Shown here in pieces: positions 43,517 through 51,857 of a DNA stretch of 64,000 nt (within the stretch, counting starts at the first letter, position 1; every line of letters begins with the position of its first letter). The notes beneath the pieces were generated by a model, which did no database searches, had not been told where the DNA came from, and saw only the letters and a list, made by a program, of their open reading frames with translations. The stretch lies in assembly GCF_016860525.1 (NCBI RefSeq), contig NZ_BNEA01000010.1, positions 1 to 64,000 on the forward strand, in the 5' to 3' direction. Origin of the DNA: Streptomyces rubradiris. GTDB lineage: Bacteria; Actinomycetota; Actinomycetes; Streptomycetales; Streptomycetaceae. The position numbers and the translations under genes are program-made.

Positions 43517-44986
43517 TCAGGGCTGCTCGGGCTCGGGCCGCTCGGGGAGGCCGCCTCGCCGGCTGCCGTCGAGGAAGGCGGCCGCCAGCGTGGGGGTCGC
43601 CCCAGCCGTCGGGGCCGGCCGCTGCCCGCCAGGGGCTCGCAGAGCCCCATGAGCGCGGCGACGCCGGGGAAGCTGCGATTCACCGCCCGGCCGGGGCTGC
43701 TCGCCCTCGACCGCGCGGGCAGCCGCCTGCACCGTGGACGTCTGCGACGATGCGTCCACCGGGTGCGGCCGGTGCTGCGGGGGCGTCGGCTTGTGCGCCG
43801 GCGGCATCCGCACCAGGAGCCGGGCCGGCACGACGACGAGTGCCGTGGTGCCACCGGTGGCGTTCGTCTGCAGCATGACGGAGCACTCGTGCCGCTGCGC
43901 GATCTTCGCGGCCACCAGCAGACCGATCTGCCCCGCGCGGACCTGACCGCTGACGTCCGCCTCATCGGGCGCGGCCAGCAACTGGTTCATCCGGTCACGG
44001 ACCTCCGGTCGCATTCCCACGCCGCGGTCTTCCACCTCGACCGCCAGACCGGCCGCGACCCGCTGCGCCCGCACGACCACCTTCGTGGCCGGATCGGAAT
44101 TCTCGCAGGAGTTCTCGATCAACTCGGCAACCAGATGCATCAAATTGAGAGCCACATGCCCGGGAAGGCCGAGTTCCGCCCCCAGAGAGCCCGCGACATG
44201 CGAGACACGCGCGTACTGCACCACCTCGGAAGCCGCCCCACGCAGCACCGTCTCCACGTTCAGCGGCTGGCGGCTGTCACGCAGCGACCGTCCGCCCAGC
44301 ACGGCCGTGCTCTCCACCTGCCGACGCAGCCGGGTCGCCAGGTGATCGATCTTCCAGATGTACGACAGCAGATCCGGATCGTCCGTCGCCATGCCCAGAT
44401 CGGAGACCGCTGCCAAGGTCCGCGTGACCAGGGCATGCTCGCGCTTGGCCAGCGCGCGCAGGACATCGAGCAGCACGACCGACCCGGACTCGTCGTTCAC
44501 CCGCAGCAACGCCTCAACAATCAGGCGCTGCAGTTTGCGCAGCACGGCCTCGACAGCGGCGGTCGGTCCGTCCGGCAGCGCCTCAGGCACGGCCGGGAGC
44601 GGCGGGCGGACGCCGCGGCAGAGCTCATCGGCCGCCCACGACAACGTCGTCTCCACTGCCGCTACCGCATCCCCGAGCCGCCTCAGGTCCTCCTCCCGGG
44701 CCTTGAGCACCGCACCGTCCACCACGCCCACCGCCGTACGTACCTCCCGGACCGCGATGAACGCGACAGCGGCCAGCCCACACCCCACCCCGGCCAACAC
44801 CAGGGAATGCGGCCAGATGTTCGTGCGCCAGACCACGAGGCCAGCGACAACGAGCACCGCCAGGAGCAGCAGCGGCACCATCACGGCGCGACGTATCCGG
44901 CGAAGAACGCTCCTGTCGGTCGGAGCGGGCCGTCGTCTACGGCCGCGCGGCCTGTCCGAGCGAGCGGGGGGCGCGCTGTGCGACAT
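43517..44986 (-). CDS. cvnA: Conservon sensor histidine kinase-like protein (CvnA)
   Basis: The 489-residue protein has two membrane helices (about residues 33-55 and 62-80) separated by only a few exposed residues. A coiled dimerisation region follows, then a HATPase domain with N-box AELIENSCENSDP, G1 DRGVGM and G2 QIGLLVAAKIA, and a disordered Pro/Arg-rich tail. Many CvnA proteins have a large extracellular nitrate-sensor-like domain. This one lacks it, so it may sense the membrane or a partner. ATG 44986 follows GAGGA. Confidence 0.88.
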   Translation of the reverse strand: MSHSAPPARSDRPRGRRRRPAPTDRSVLRRIRRAVMVPLLLLAVLVVAGLVVWRTNIWPHSLVLAGVGCGLAAVAFIAVREVRTAVGVVDGAVLKAREEDLRRLGDAVAAVETTLSWAADELCRGVRPPLPAVPEALPDGPTAAVEAVLRKLQRLIVEALLRVNDESGSVVLLDVLRALAKREHALVTRTLAAVSDLGMATDDPDLLSYIWKIDHLATRLRRQVESTAVLGGRSLRDSRQPLNVETVLRGAASEVVQYARVSHVAGSLGAELGLPGHVALNLMHLVAELIENSCENSDPATKVVVRAQRVAAGLAVEVEDRGVGMRPEVRDRMNQLLAAPDEADVSGQVRAGQIGLLVAAKIAQRHECSVMLQTNATGGTTALVVVPARLLVRMPPAHKPTPPQHRPHPVDASSQTSTVQAAARAVEGEQPRPGGESQLPRRRRAHGALRAPGGQRPAPTAGATPTLAAAFLDGSRRGGLPERPEPEQP

Positions 44987-45001
44987 GACAATCCTCAACG
45001 G

Positions 45002-45217
45002 TCAAAGGGGAAAAGGCTGATAGCGATGGGAGGCAGGGATTGGACAGCAGGCGGTGGGCTCACTGCCTGCTGGTGGCTCGGCCGACGGCCCGTCGTCCCG
45101 AGCGGCCCGTCGGCCCGCCGGACCTCCGGCCTGCCGGCTCGCGATGAGCATCAGAGCGGCCATGGCGCCGACGATCACAGCGGTCACAACGAGGCCCGCG
45201 ACGGTCACGTCAGCCAC
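45002..45217 (-). CDS. Small single-helix membrane protein
   Basis: The 71-residue product has one hydrophobic helix (about residues 5-26) and a Gly/Pro/Arg-rich tail with a CC pair. GTG 45217 lies 22 bases after the end of the DUF6415-like reading frame and the gene ends 15 bases before cvnA, so it is likely co-transcribed with the conservon. It could be a membrane partner of the sensor-poor CvnA, but there is no motif to support this. Confidence 0.5.
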   Translation of the reverse strand: MADVTVAGLVVTAVIVGAMAALMLIASRQAGGPAGRRAARDDGPSAEPPAGSEPTACCPIPASHRYQPFPL

Positions 45218-45239
45218 CCCGGGCGGTGACGACGGCTCC

Positions 45240-45810
45240 TCATGGGCGCGGGACCGATGCGGCGAGAATCAACGTGGCCAAGGCCACGGCGAACACCAGC
45301 AGGCGCACCGTGTTGCGGCTGGGCCCCACGGGGAGCCGAGTGGGAGACGATCCGACCGGATTGACTCGGCACACAGCCTCGATGAGGTTGCGCGTGGCCT
45401 CGGCCAGGCTCACCAGGTGAGCACGGCTGGCCACGTACCCGTCCGGGAGTGCGGCTGAGCTGAGTTCGCGCGCGAGCGTGGCCACAGGGTGCCCGGCAGG
45501 CAGGCAGGGCCGGAGCGAGCTGGCTGATGTGACCCTGCAGCAGGGCGGCGAGAGTCTCGACATCGGCGTAGGTCTCGGGCAGCGGCACGTGGTCGTCGAG
45601 TACCAAGGTGACCGTCTCGGCCGCTGCCACGGTGCGATCTCGCTGGGCGATCGGCGCCCGACGTACACGGCGGACGCGCAGAACGCTGGCCGGCGCCGTC
45701 GGAGAGTGCCCGAAGCGGTGAGTCAGTAACAGGGACAAGGCGGAACTCCGGTAGGTGAAGATGCGCCGAAGTTGCGCGCGCCTGCGGGACGTTGGCCCGC
45801 TGTGCTGCAT
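45240..45810 (-). pseudogene. DUF6415-like gene, frameshifted at a CAGG tandem repeat
   Basis: One frame (from ATG 45810) gives AAETVTLVLDDHVPLPETYADVETLAALLQGHISQLAPALPA, the start of a DUF6415-like protein. The adjacent frame continues naturally with GHPVATLARELSSAALPDG...AEATRNLIEAV, then a C-terminal membrane helix, and stops at 45240. The switch falls exactly at three CAGG units (45497-45508). Two units would restore one continuous frame. The gene is therefore broken by a 4-base slippage, or switched on and off by it. Function of DUF6415 is unknown. Confidence 0.6.
45497..45508. repeat. Tetranucleotide tandem repeat (CAGG)3 at frameshift point
   Basis: Three CAGG units sit at the exact place where the reading frame of the DUF6415-like gene changes. 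Removal of one unit restores the frame, so slipped-strand mispairing is the simplest explanation. Confidence 0.65.
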
Positions 45811-45848
45811 CAGCGGCGCGGTGGTGTCGAGGGGCTGGGCGGAGGCTT

Positions 45849-46697
45849 TCACGAGGACGATGTCCTTCCAGGCAGGCTCACGGCGAACCAGACGCTCTTT
45901 CCAGCGTCCGCGTGGGGGGTGACTCCCCACTGCTCGGCGACCTCTGCGATGAGACGGAGACCGCGGCCGGACTCGCTGTCGACAGCCGGGCTGCAGGGCC
46001 GCGGCATGGAGCTGGAGGGATCACTGACGGAGACCTGCACGCGGTCCGCATCGCACTCGACCCTCATGGTGATCGTGTCCGCCGGGTTGCGGCAGCCGTG
46101 CAGGATGGCGTTGGCCAGCAATTCGTCGGTGAGCAGGCAGACATCGTCCACCACGGATGTGTCCGCCGCCCAGCCCCACATCGCCAGGCACTTCTCGACC
46201 AGGCCCCGGCCCAGTCGGACGCTGGACCGGACAGCGGCGTAGTCCTGAACCTGCTGTACGACGCGGCTGCTGGCTGCCAGAACCTGGCCGTCGCACGGCG
46301 TGCCGTCCCTCAGGGCGGCCCAGGAGGCGTCCGGGAACGAGGTCCCCAGCGTGACCAGCCGGGCGCCCGCCGTCTCCAGCCATCCCAGTATCGGGATCCG
46401 GTCGCACTGTTCGACAGCCAGGTCCGACATCGAACGGACGATCACCGCGTCGGCCAGGCCGGCCTCGACCGTGCCGACGACCGTGGCCCAGCCGCGCCGC
46501 TCGTGCAAGGGCGCGGTCACCGGGTCGGGGTCACAGACACGCGTGTGCACGGTGTGTCCCTGCCGCGTGGCATCCGCCACCAGCTGGTCCAGCCTCAGCG
46601 GGGCGGCCGTAACCGTGCTGGGGTCCGCGCACACGTACGCGACAGCGCGTTCGGACAGCAATCGTTGAGCGTTCACAGGAATCCGTCTTTCCGTCAT
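45849..46697 (-). CDS. Resolvase-like domain fused to HATPase (RsbW-like) domain
   Basis: The 282-residue protein has two parts. Residues about 15-130 resemble the N-terminal fold of serine recombinases (AVAYVCADPST...VIVRSMSDLAVEQCDRIPILGWLETAGARLVTL) without a clear catalytic set. Residues about 150-275 form an anti-sigma-factor-type HATPase with LTDELLANAILHG and SESGRGLRLIAEV. I use ATG 46697. GTG 46676 is an alternative. Such fusions occur in Streptomyces as putative regulators. It lies upstream of the conservon and may be transcribed with it. Confidence 0.7.
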   Translation of the reverse strand: MTERRIPVNAQRLLSERAVAYVCADPSTVTAAPLRLDQLVADATRQGHTVHTRVCDPDPVTAPLHERRGWATVVGTVEAGLADAVIVRSMSDLAVEQCDRIPILGWLETAGARLVTLGTSFPDASWAALRDGTPCDGQVLAASSRVVQQVQDYAAVRSSVRLGRGLVEKCLAMWGWAADTSVVDDVCLLTDELLANAILHGCRNPADTITMRVECDADRVQVSVSDPSSSMPRPCSPAVDSESGRGLRLIAEVAEQWGVTPHADAGKSVWFAVSLPGRTSSS

Positions 46698-47178
46698 CAA
46701 AGGGACGGGCCGGGTGAAGCGGAGAAGATGAAGCAAGACCAAGGCACGGGTAGCTCCAGCGAAGGGCCGCCAGGGGGGCTTACAGGCGAGGTGGGGTCTT
46801 TCGGCTCTGGTCGCCTGGGGCGGTGACGCTGCTGCCGGTCACGACCCGGAGAGCTTCCCGCAGAGGCGCCATCAACTGGGTCGCGTCCGGGCGAGCTTGG
46901 TACGCGGCGGGACAAGTGTCCCGTCGCAGGTTCCCGGACGGCGGCAGCGCCGGCTACGCGCTCGCGCCCCGCCGCCCGGATGCTGTCTGCGGAGGTGTCC
47001 CATCACCGGACTGGCGTGGGCATCCGGAGCCTTCCGTATCAGCAGTGGGTCCGCTGCGACGAGGACCTTACGGATCGTGGTCATGGGGCCACTGTTTCGG
47101 CAGTCTGACTTCTCTGCCAGGGGAAATCAGCGGGGGAAAATCCTGTCAAGGGGGAAACACAGGGGGGAAGTTGCCGTC
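46698..47178. other. Divergent intergenic region
   Basis: This 481-base gap separates the leftward ATP-binding gene from the rightward XRE gene. The right end holds four GGGGAAA-type repeats (47120-47172). I see no convincing gene in it. Confidence 0.4.
47120..47172. promoter_or_regulatory. Four GGGGAAA-type repeats upstream of XRE-TPR regulator
   Basis: Short G-tract/A-tract motifs occur at about 47120, 47133, 47151 and 47164 with spacings of 13, 18 and 13 bases, and the last one merges with the ribosome-binding site. They may be operator half-sites for autoregulation. Confidence 0.35.
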
Positions 47179-48459
47179 ATGATTGGTTTCCACCCGACGA
47201 CGAGGTCACACTCAATGGCAACGGACCAGTTCGCTGAGCTCCTAGTCCGGCTTCGTAGGAAGACCGGGCGTACTCAGGAGGAGCAGGCAGACGCGATCAA
47301 CGCGGTCTCAGGTCGAGAGACCATGACCCGGCGAGAGATCAACCGCTACGAGCACGGCCACAACATTCCGACAAACCACACGCTTGCGCACATTGCGGTG
47401 GCCTGCGGCTTACCCCCGGAATACCTGCAGCGGGAGGCCGCCGCAGCCCGAGCCAGGCGCAGGAAAGGCGCCCGGCCTGAAGGGGAGGACCAGGACGACG
47501 TGAAACGCCGCACGCTGCTTGGAGGCGCCGCCGTTGGCGCAGTCGCCGCCACAGAACCGTGGGAACGCCTCGCGCACGCCCTTACCAGAGGCAAGCAGAT
47601 CGACTCCGAAGCAGTCGACAACCTCATCCGTCGCGCCTGCGACCTGCATGTACGCGAGGGTCACCTGACCGCCCTCGAACTACAGAGCGAAGTTGAGTCG
47701 CATCTGGAAGCGATCACGAACGTTCTGCCGCTAGCCGGTGAACACGAGCGGGCTCTGACGATTGCGGCCGGCGAAACGGCAGCCTTGGCCGGATGGGTCG
47801 CGTGGGATCTGGGGGATCACCCCAGGGCACAGGCCTACTACGAGGTCACCATGGACTGCGCCAGGCACATCGGCCACCCACCCCTGCGAGCCCTCGCGCT
47901 GGGGTACGCCAGCTACGGGGCGGCGACCCCTGAGAGGGCCGCGGAGTTGTTGATCCAAGCCACTAAGGACGTTCGAGGTCCGGGCAATGCGGCTGCCGCT
48001 GCCTGGCTCTACGGCAGGCTCGCGGAAGAGGCGGCGAGTGCCGGCGATCACACGAATGCTCTTCGTGCCCTGGACCGGGCCCGCTTCGCGTACGACTTCG
48101 CCGACTACACGGCCGAGCAGGCGTGGGTCCGCTTCGTCACCCCGTACCGAATGGATTCCCTGGCGTTGTCTGTGTATGGACAACTCGGTCGGCAGGAGCT
48201 GGCCGAAACAGCAGACCGGGCTGTAGACCGGCTGGGTAGGCAACTACCTGAATCAGGCGTCGTCGTGCTGGGCGACCTGGCGAATGCACTGTTGCGAGGG
48301 GGAGATCTTGAACAGGGCGTCTACGTCGCCCGCCAGTTCGCGGCGGCGAGTGACGCTCGCCCCACGACGATGGGGCGAGCTCGCGCTCAGGCCGTTGCGG
48401 TTCAGCTTCCGGCCAGGGAGCGGGAACTCGCCCGACACCTACAGCGATTCGCTGCGTGA
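47179..48459 (+). CDS. XRE-family regulator with TPR domain
   Basis: The 426-residue protein has an N-terminal helix-turn-helix (about residues 15-80, LLVRLRRKTGRTQEEQADAIN). A twin-arginine-like KRRTLLGGAAVGAVAA stretch near 120 and a C-terminal TPR region follow. This is the common Streptomyces XRE-TPR layout, in which the TPR part is thought to bind peptides or partners. ATG 47179 follows GGGGGGAAG. The ATG at 47215 is an alternative. It is divergent from the conservon region and could control it. Confidence 0.75.
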   Translation: MIGFHPTTRSHSMATDQFAELLVRLRRKTGRTQEEQADAINAVSGRETMTRREINRYEHGHNIPTNHTLAHIAVACGLPPEYLQREAAAARARRRKGARPEGEDQDDVKRRTLLGGAAVGAVAATEPWERLAHALTRGKQIDSEAVDNLIRRACDLHVREGHLTALELQSEVESHLEAITNVLPLAGEHERALTIAAGETAALAGWVAWDLGDHPRAQAYYEVTMDCARHIGHPPLRALALGYASYGAATPERAAELLIQATKDVRGPGNAAAAAWLYGRLAEEAASAGDHTNALRALDRARFAYDFADYTAEQAWVRFVTPYRMDSLALSVYGQLGRQELAETADRAVDRLGRQLPESGVVVLGDLANALLRGGDLEQGVYVARQFAAASDARPTTMGRARAQAVAVQLPARERELARHLQRFAA

Positions 48460-48463
48460 ACTG

Positions 48464-48799
48464 TTACTCGGCAGCCTGCCGCGAGGTCTCGTCGACCACC
48501 CACTTCAGGTACGCCTCGGAGCCACCGGTCACCGGAAGGGTGATCCATTCCGGTACCTCGTAGCTGTGATGCTCTGCGACCCAGGCCGCCAGCTCCGGGA
48601 GTCGCTCCATCGTCGTCTTGTACGAGATCCTCCACTCCTGTGCCGTCTCGATGGTGCCCTTCCACCAGTACGTCGCGGTGAACGGTTGGTCGATGTGAGC
48701 GCAGGCCGCCAACCGGCTCTCGACCGCACCGCGGGCGAGGGCTTTGGCCTGTTCCTCGTTGTCGATGGTCGTCTGCGCAATCAGGATGTCGCTGGCCAT
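48464..48799 (-). CDS. cutA: CutA-like divalent ion tolerance protein
   Basis: The 111-residue protein matches CutA throughout: LIAQTTIDNEEQAKALARGAVESRLAACAHI, then TYWWKGTIETAQEWRISYKTT and AEHHSYEVPEWITLPV. CutA forms a very stable trimer. A role in copper tolerance was proposed, but its true function is uncertain. It converges with the XRE-TPR gene with only 4 bases between the stops. It is a housekeeping-type gene with no sign of transfer. Confidence 0.95.
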   Translation of the reverse strand: MASDILIAQTTIDNEEQAKALARGAVESRLAACAHIDQPFTATYWWKGTIETAQEWRISYKTTMERLPELAAWVAEHHSYEVPEWITLPVTGGSEAYLKWVVDETSRQAAE

Positions 48800-48959
48800 G
48801 CAACTGCCCTTTCAGGTCGGGGAACCGCGACGTTGACACTACTCAGTGCCCTGCGGGTTTCCGGCACGGGCGGTGGACCGGTGCATGGTTGGCCAGGCAT
48901 CCCAAGGCAATGACGCTGGGCAGACGTCACTTCGAAGGGCCGGGAATTCAGGGAGCAGA

Positions 48960-48979
48960 CGGCCCCGCGTTCGGGGCCG
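48960..48979 (-). terminator. Hairpin terminator after membrane protein gene
   Basis: CGGCCCCG and CGGGGCCG with a CGTT loop lie 28 bases past the stop of the leftward gene at 49008. Confidence 0.65.
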
Positions 48980-49007
48980 CCGAACCGCAGGCGTGGTCTG
49001 CTCTGAT

Positions 49008-49559
49008 TCAGGAGGTTGACGTGATCGCGTACGTGAGCATGACGATTGCCCAGATCAGTGGGACGAGTGCGACGTACGCGAGTGGTCGGTGCAGGACGGG
49101 CCTGCCCAGGGGGACCTGACGTGTGCCGTGCAGGGGGACGGCGGGCTGGAGCCGCCGCAGCTTTCGGTAGGCGCGCAGGTTGGCCAGGAGCGCGAACGGG
49201 GCGCCGATGGTCAGGGAGCCAATGCCCCACCAGCCCTGCCACAGGGTCTTGGTACTCATCTCCCGTACCAGGGCGATGCCGCAGAGGCCGCACAGCGGAC
49301 CGGTCACCCGCTGCCAGCGCATCACGACGATGAATCCCTGGTGGGCGCGGACGGTGACGGGGGCGGCGGGTGTCACTCCGCACACCGTGCAACTGGGTGC
49401 GGTCGCGGCCGGCTGCACGGCGGGGGTTGTCCAGGCGGGCGGCTGGTAGGCGGGATCGGGCGGTGACGGGTTGTGGACGTACCAGGCCGGTGGGTGGTAG
49501 ACGGGCGTGAACTCCTCGTCGCCCGGGAGGCCGGGGTCCGGCAGTGCAGAGGGTGTCAT
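49008..49559 (-). CDS. Membrane protein with two CxxC motifs
   Basis: The 183-residue protein has a Pro-rich N-terminus (about 55 residues). Two CxxCG pairs (CTVCG and CGLCG, about 30 residues apart) could form a zinc ribbon, and two or three membrane helices follow. Proteins of this type are common in actinomycetes and have no established function. It lies 24 bases downstream of the TrpA-like gene and is probably co-transcribed with it. Confidence 0.65.
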   Translation of the reverse strand: MTPSALPDPGLPGDEEFTPVYHPPAWYVHNPSPPDPAYQPPAWTTPAVQPAATAPSCTVCGVTPAAPVTVRAHQGFIVVMRWQRVTGPLCGLCGIALVREMSTKTLWQGWWGIGSLTIGAPFALLANLRAYRKLRRLQPAVPLHGTRQVPLGRPVLHRPLAYVALVPLIWAIVMLTYAITSTS

Positions 49560-49583
49560 GCGGTGTCCTTCAAAGCGGTGGGT

Positions 49584-50447
49584 TCACCCGGCGGTACGGC
49601 GGGCGCGCTGCACTCCGTCGGCGAAGTCGCGGGCGGCTGCTGCGGCGGCGGTGACGGGAGTCTCGGGCAGGGCCTGCATGCGGCGGATCACGGCGGAGCC
49701 GACCACCACGGCGTCGGCGAAACCGGAGACGTGCTCGGCCTGGGCCGGCGTGCTGATCCCGATCCCGACCGCGACCGGCAGACGGGTCGCGGTGCGCAGC
49801 CGGTGGACCAGGCGCGGCAGGTACGGGCTGAGCGGGCTCTGGTCTCCGGTCAGGCCAGGCGTTGCGGGCGCGTAGGCCATGCCCGTGGTGCTGGCACCGA
49901 TGGCGGCGAGCTGGGCGGTGGAGGCGTGTGGCGGAATGAGCGTGATGGTGCGCAGGCCCGCCGCGCGCGTTGCCTCCTGCCAGCCGGCGGCCGCGGTCTC
50001 GGGCAGGTCGGGGACGAGAACAGCCGCTCCGCCCGCAGTGGCGAGTTCCTCGGCGAACGCGCGCGGTCCGTACTGTTCGATCGGCGTCCAGTAGGACATC
50101 ACCGCCAGCGCGGCCGACGTTGAGGCGGTCAGCTCGGCGGCGGCCATGAAGACATCGCCCATCTGGAACCCGTTGGCCAGGGCCTCGGCGGTGGCCTGCT
50201 GGATGACCGGGCCGTCGAGGAAGGGCCGGGTGTACGGAATGCCGATTTCCAGGATGTCGGCGGCCTGGCCCATCAGGTGCAGGGCATCCAGGCTGGCCGA
50301 GAGCGTGGGGTAGCCGACCGGGAGGTACAGGCCGAGGGCGGCCCGCTTTTGGGCTCGGCTGAGGGTGAGGATCTGGTCGAGACGTGAGGCAGGCCGGGAG
50401 GAGGTGACGGACACGGCAGGAGGCTCCAGGACGAAGAGGGGTGTCAC
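49584..50447 (-). CDS. Tryptophan synthase alpha-chain-like protein
   Basis: The 287-residue (beta/alpha)8 protein resembles TrpA. It keeps the acid pair of the active site, Glu in LEIGIPYTRP and Asp in FLDGPVIQQ, and the phosphate-loop-like VGIGISTPAQAEHVSGFADAVVVGSAVI. No trpB or other trp gene is near. The VPDLPETAAAGW segment differs from typical TrpA. It starts at GTG 50447, next to the ATP-grasp stop (TGAGTG); GTG 50414 is an alternative. Like BX1-type enzymes it could release indole or an analogue for a specialised pathway. Confidence 0.8.
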   Translation of the reverse strand: MTPLFVLEPPAVSVTSSRPASRLDQILTLSRAQKRAALGLYLPVGYPTLSASLDALHLMGQAADILEIGIPYTRPFLDGPVIQQATAEALANGFQMGDVFMAAAELTASTSAALAVMSYWTPIEQYGPRAFAEELATAGGAAVLVPDLPETAAAGWQEATRAAGLRTITLIPPHASTAQLAAIGASTTGMAYAPATPGLTGDQSPLSPYLPRLVHRLRTATRLPVAVGIGISTPAQAEHVSGFADAVVVGSAVIRRMQALPETPVTAAAAAARDFADGVQRARRTAG

Positions 50448-51809
50448 TCAGCGGGTGCAGCTGGTGGTGTGCACGGGTGCATCGGTGCGCGCGTCGACCT
50501 GCATCAGGACCTGGACCAGCCGCTGGTCGCACTCGGCCGCGTCGGCGCCCGTCACCACCCAGTGCGCCAGCCGGTCGGAGATCGAGGCGTTCGGCGGCGC
50601 CAGGACCTGGTCGCCGGGACGACGCGTCCACACCAGCCGCTCCAGCCACGGCTCGGCCAGCAGCGCCGACGGGGCGCCAAGGCGGGTCACCTCACCGCTG
50701 AAGGCCGGGTAGAGGAACTGGATGGCGGCCGCCTGACGGCGGTTCGGGGTCAGGTCGGGCACGGCGCCTGCGGCGAGCGCCGCCGTTGCCTGGGCAAGGT
50801 CGATGCCGGTGGCCCGCAGCACCAGCAGGGGGATGAGGTCGCCGCCAGGCCGGGCGTTGACCTCGATCAAGACCGGACCGCGCTCGGTCAGCCGCAGCTC
50901 GACGTGGAGCACGCCGCGCTCGATGCCCAGCGCGCGCACGGCCCGGGTGACGGCCTCGGTCACCGCGGCGTCCGTCAGGAGCGGGTCGCGGGCGTCCACT
51001 GAATGCCCCGTCTCCACAAAGCGCGGCTCCGCGCCCAGGCGCTTGCGGGTGACCGCGACGATCCGCACCTTACTGCCGCCGAGGACGACCGTCTCCGCGC
51101 TGATCTCCGGACCGGCCAGGTACTCCTCCACCAGCACCCCGGGCACGGCGTAGCCATCCAGGCCCGGCAACGTTTCCCGAGTGGCCCGCCGGTAGGCCCG
51201 GCGTACTTCGGCGTCGGCGTCGGCCCGCAGCACTCCCGCGCTGCCGGCCATCCCCCGGGGCTTGACGACGACCGGATACCCGATCCCGCGCGCACACTGC
51301 ACGGCTGCATCCTCGTCGTCGACGGCGTGCGCGAGGGCCGAGGGCACGTTCTCGGCGGTGAAGCGCTGCCGGGTCTGCGCCTTGTCCCGGCAGGCCGCTA
51401 CCGCAGCCGGTGAACTGCCCGGCAGGCCGAGCTGGGCGGCGAGCTGGGCGGCGAGTTCTACGTGGTTCTCCAGGTACGTCACCACCCCGCTCAGGGGAGA
51501 CTGGGCTGCGAACCGCTTGACTGCGGCCGCGACGCTCTCCGCGTCAGCGAGATCCGTCACGAGCTGGTCATGGAGGTAGGGAGCCGCCCAGGCCGGGCAC
51601 ACCCTGTTGTCGGCGAGTACGACGGGGTGCCGGGCCGCTATGCGCTGAAGGAGGTGTTCTCGGTAGGCACGGACGCCGATGCCAAGGAGCAGAAGAGGAC
51701 GGCTGGAGACGGCGGTTGCCGCGACGGGGACCTGCTGCACGATGTGCTCCAAGAGGCGGGGAGAAAGCGGAGGAGAAAGGCGAAGCCGCAGCCCGGCACG
51801 GTTCCTCAT
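50448..51809 (-). CDS. ATP-grasp ligase
   Basis: The 453-residue protein has an N-terminal Rossmann-like domain (about residues 35-120) and an ATP-grasp domain with YPVVVKPRGMAGSAGV, VLVEEYLAGPEIS and VLIEVNARPGGD. This is the layout of amino-acid or dipeptide ligases (carboxylate-amine ligases). The C-terminal segment carries a further domain (about residues 370-450). It forms a unit with the downstream TrpA-like gene (adjacent start) and an MFS exporter upstream, suggesting synthesis and export of a small amide or dipeptide. Confidence 0.85.
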   Translation of the reverse strand: MRNRAGLRLRLSPPLSPRLLEHIVQQVPVAATAVSSRPLLLLGIGVRAYREHLLQRIAARHPVVLADNRVCPAWAAPYLHDQLVTDLADAESVAAAVKRFAAQSPLSGVVTYLENHVELAAQLAAQLGLPGSSPAAVAACRDKAQTRQRFTAENVPSALAHAVDDEDAAVQCARGIGYPVVVKPRGMAGSAGVLRADADAEVRRAYRRATRETLPGLDGYAVPGVLVEEYLAGPEISAETVVLGGSKVRIVAVTRKRLGAEPRFVETGHSVDARDPLLTDAAVTEAVTRAVRALGIERGVLHVELRLTERGPVLIEVNARPGGDLIPLLVLRATGIDLAQATAALAAGAVPDLTPNRRQAAAIQFLYPAFSGEVTRLGAPSALLAEPWLERLVWTRRPGDQVLAPPNASISDRLAHWVVTGADAAECDQRLVQVLMQVDARTDAPVHTTSCTR

Positions 51810-51857
51810 GCCGAGGCCGTGCAGACCGCTCCGGCTGTGAGGGCCTGGCAGGCGGGG

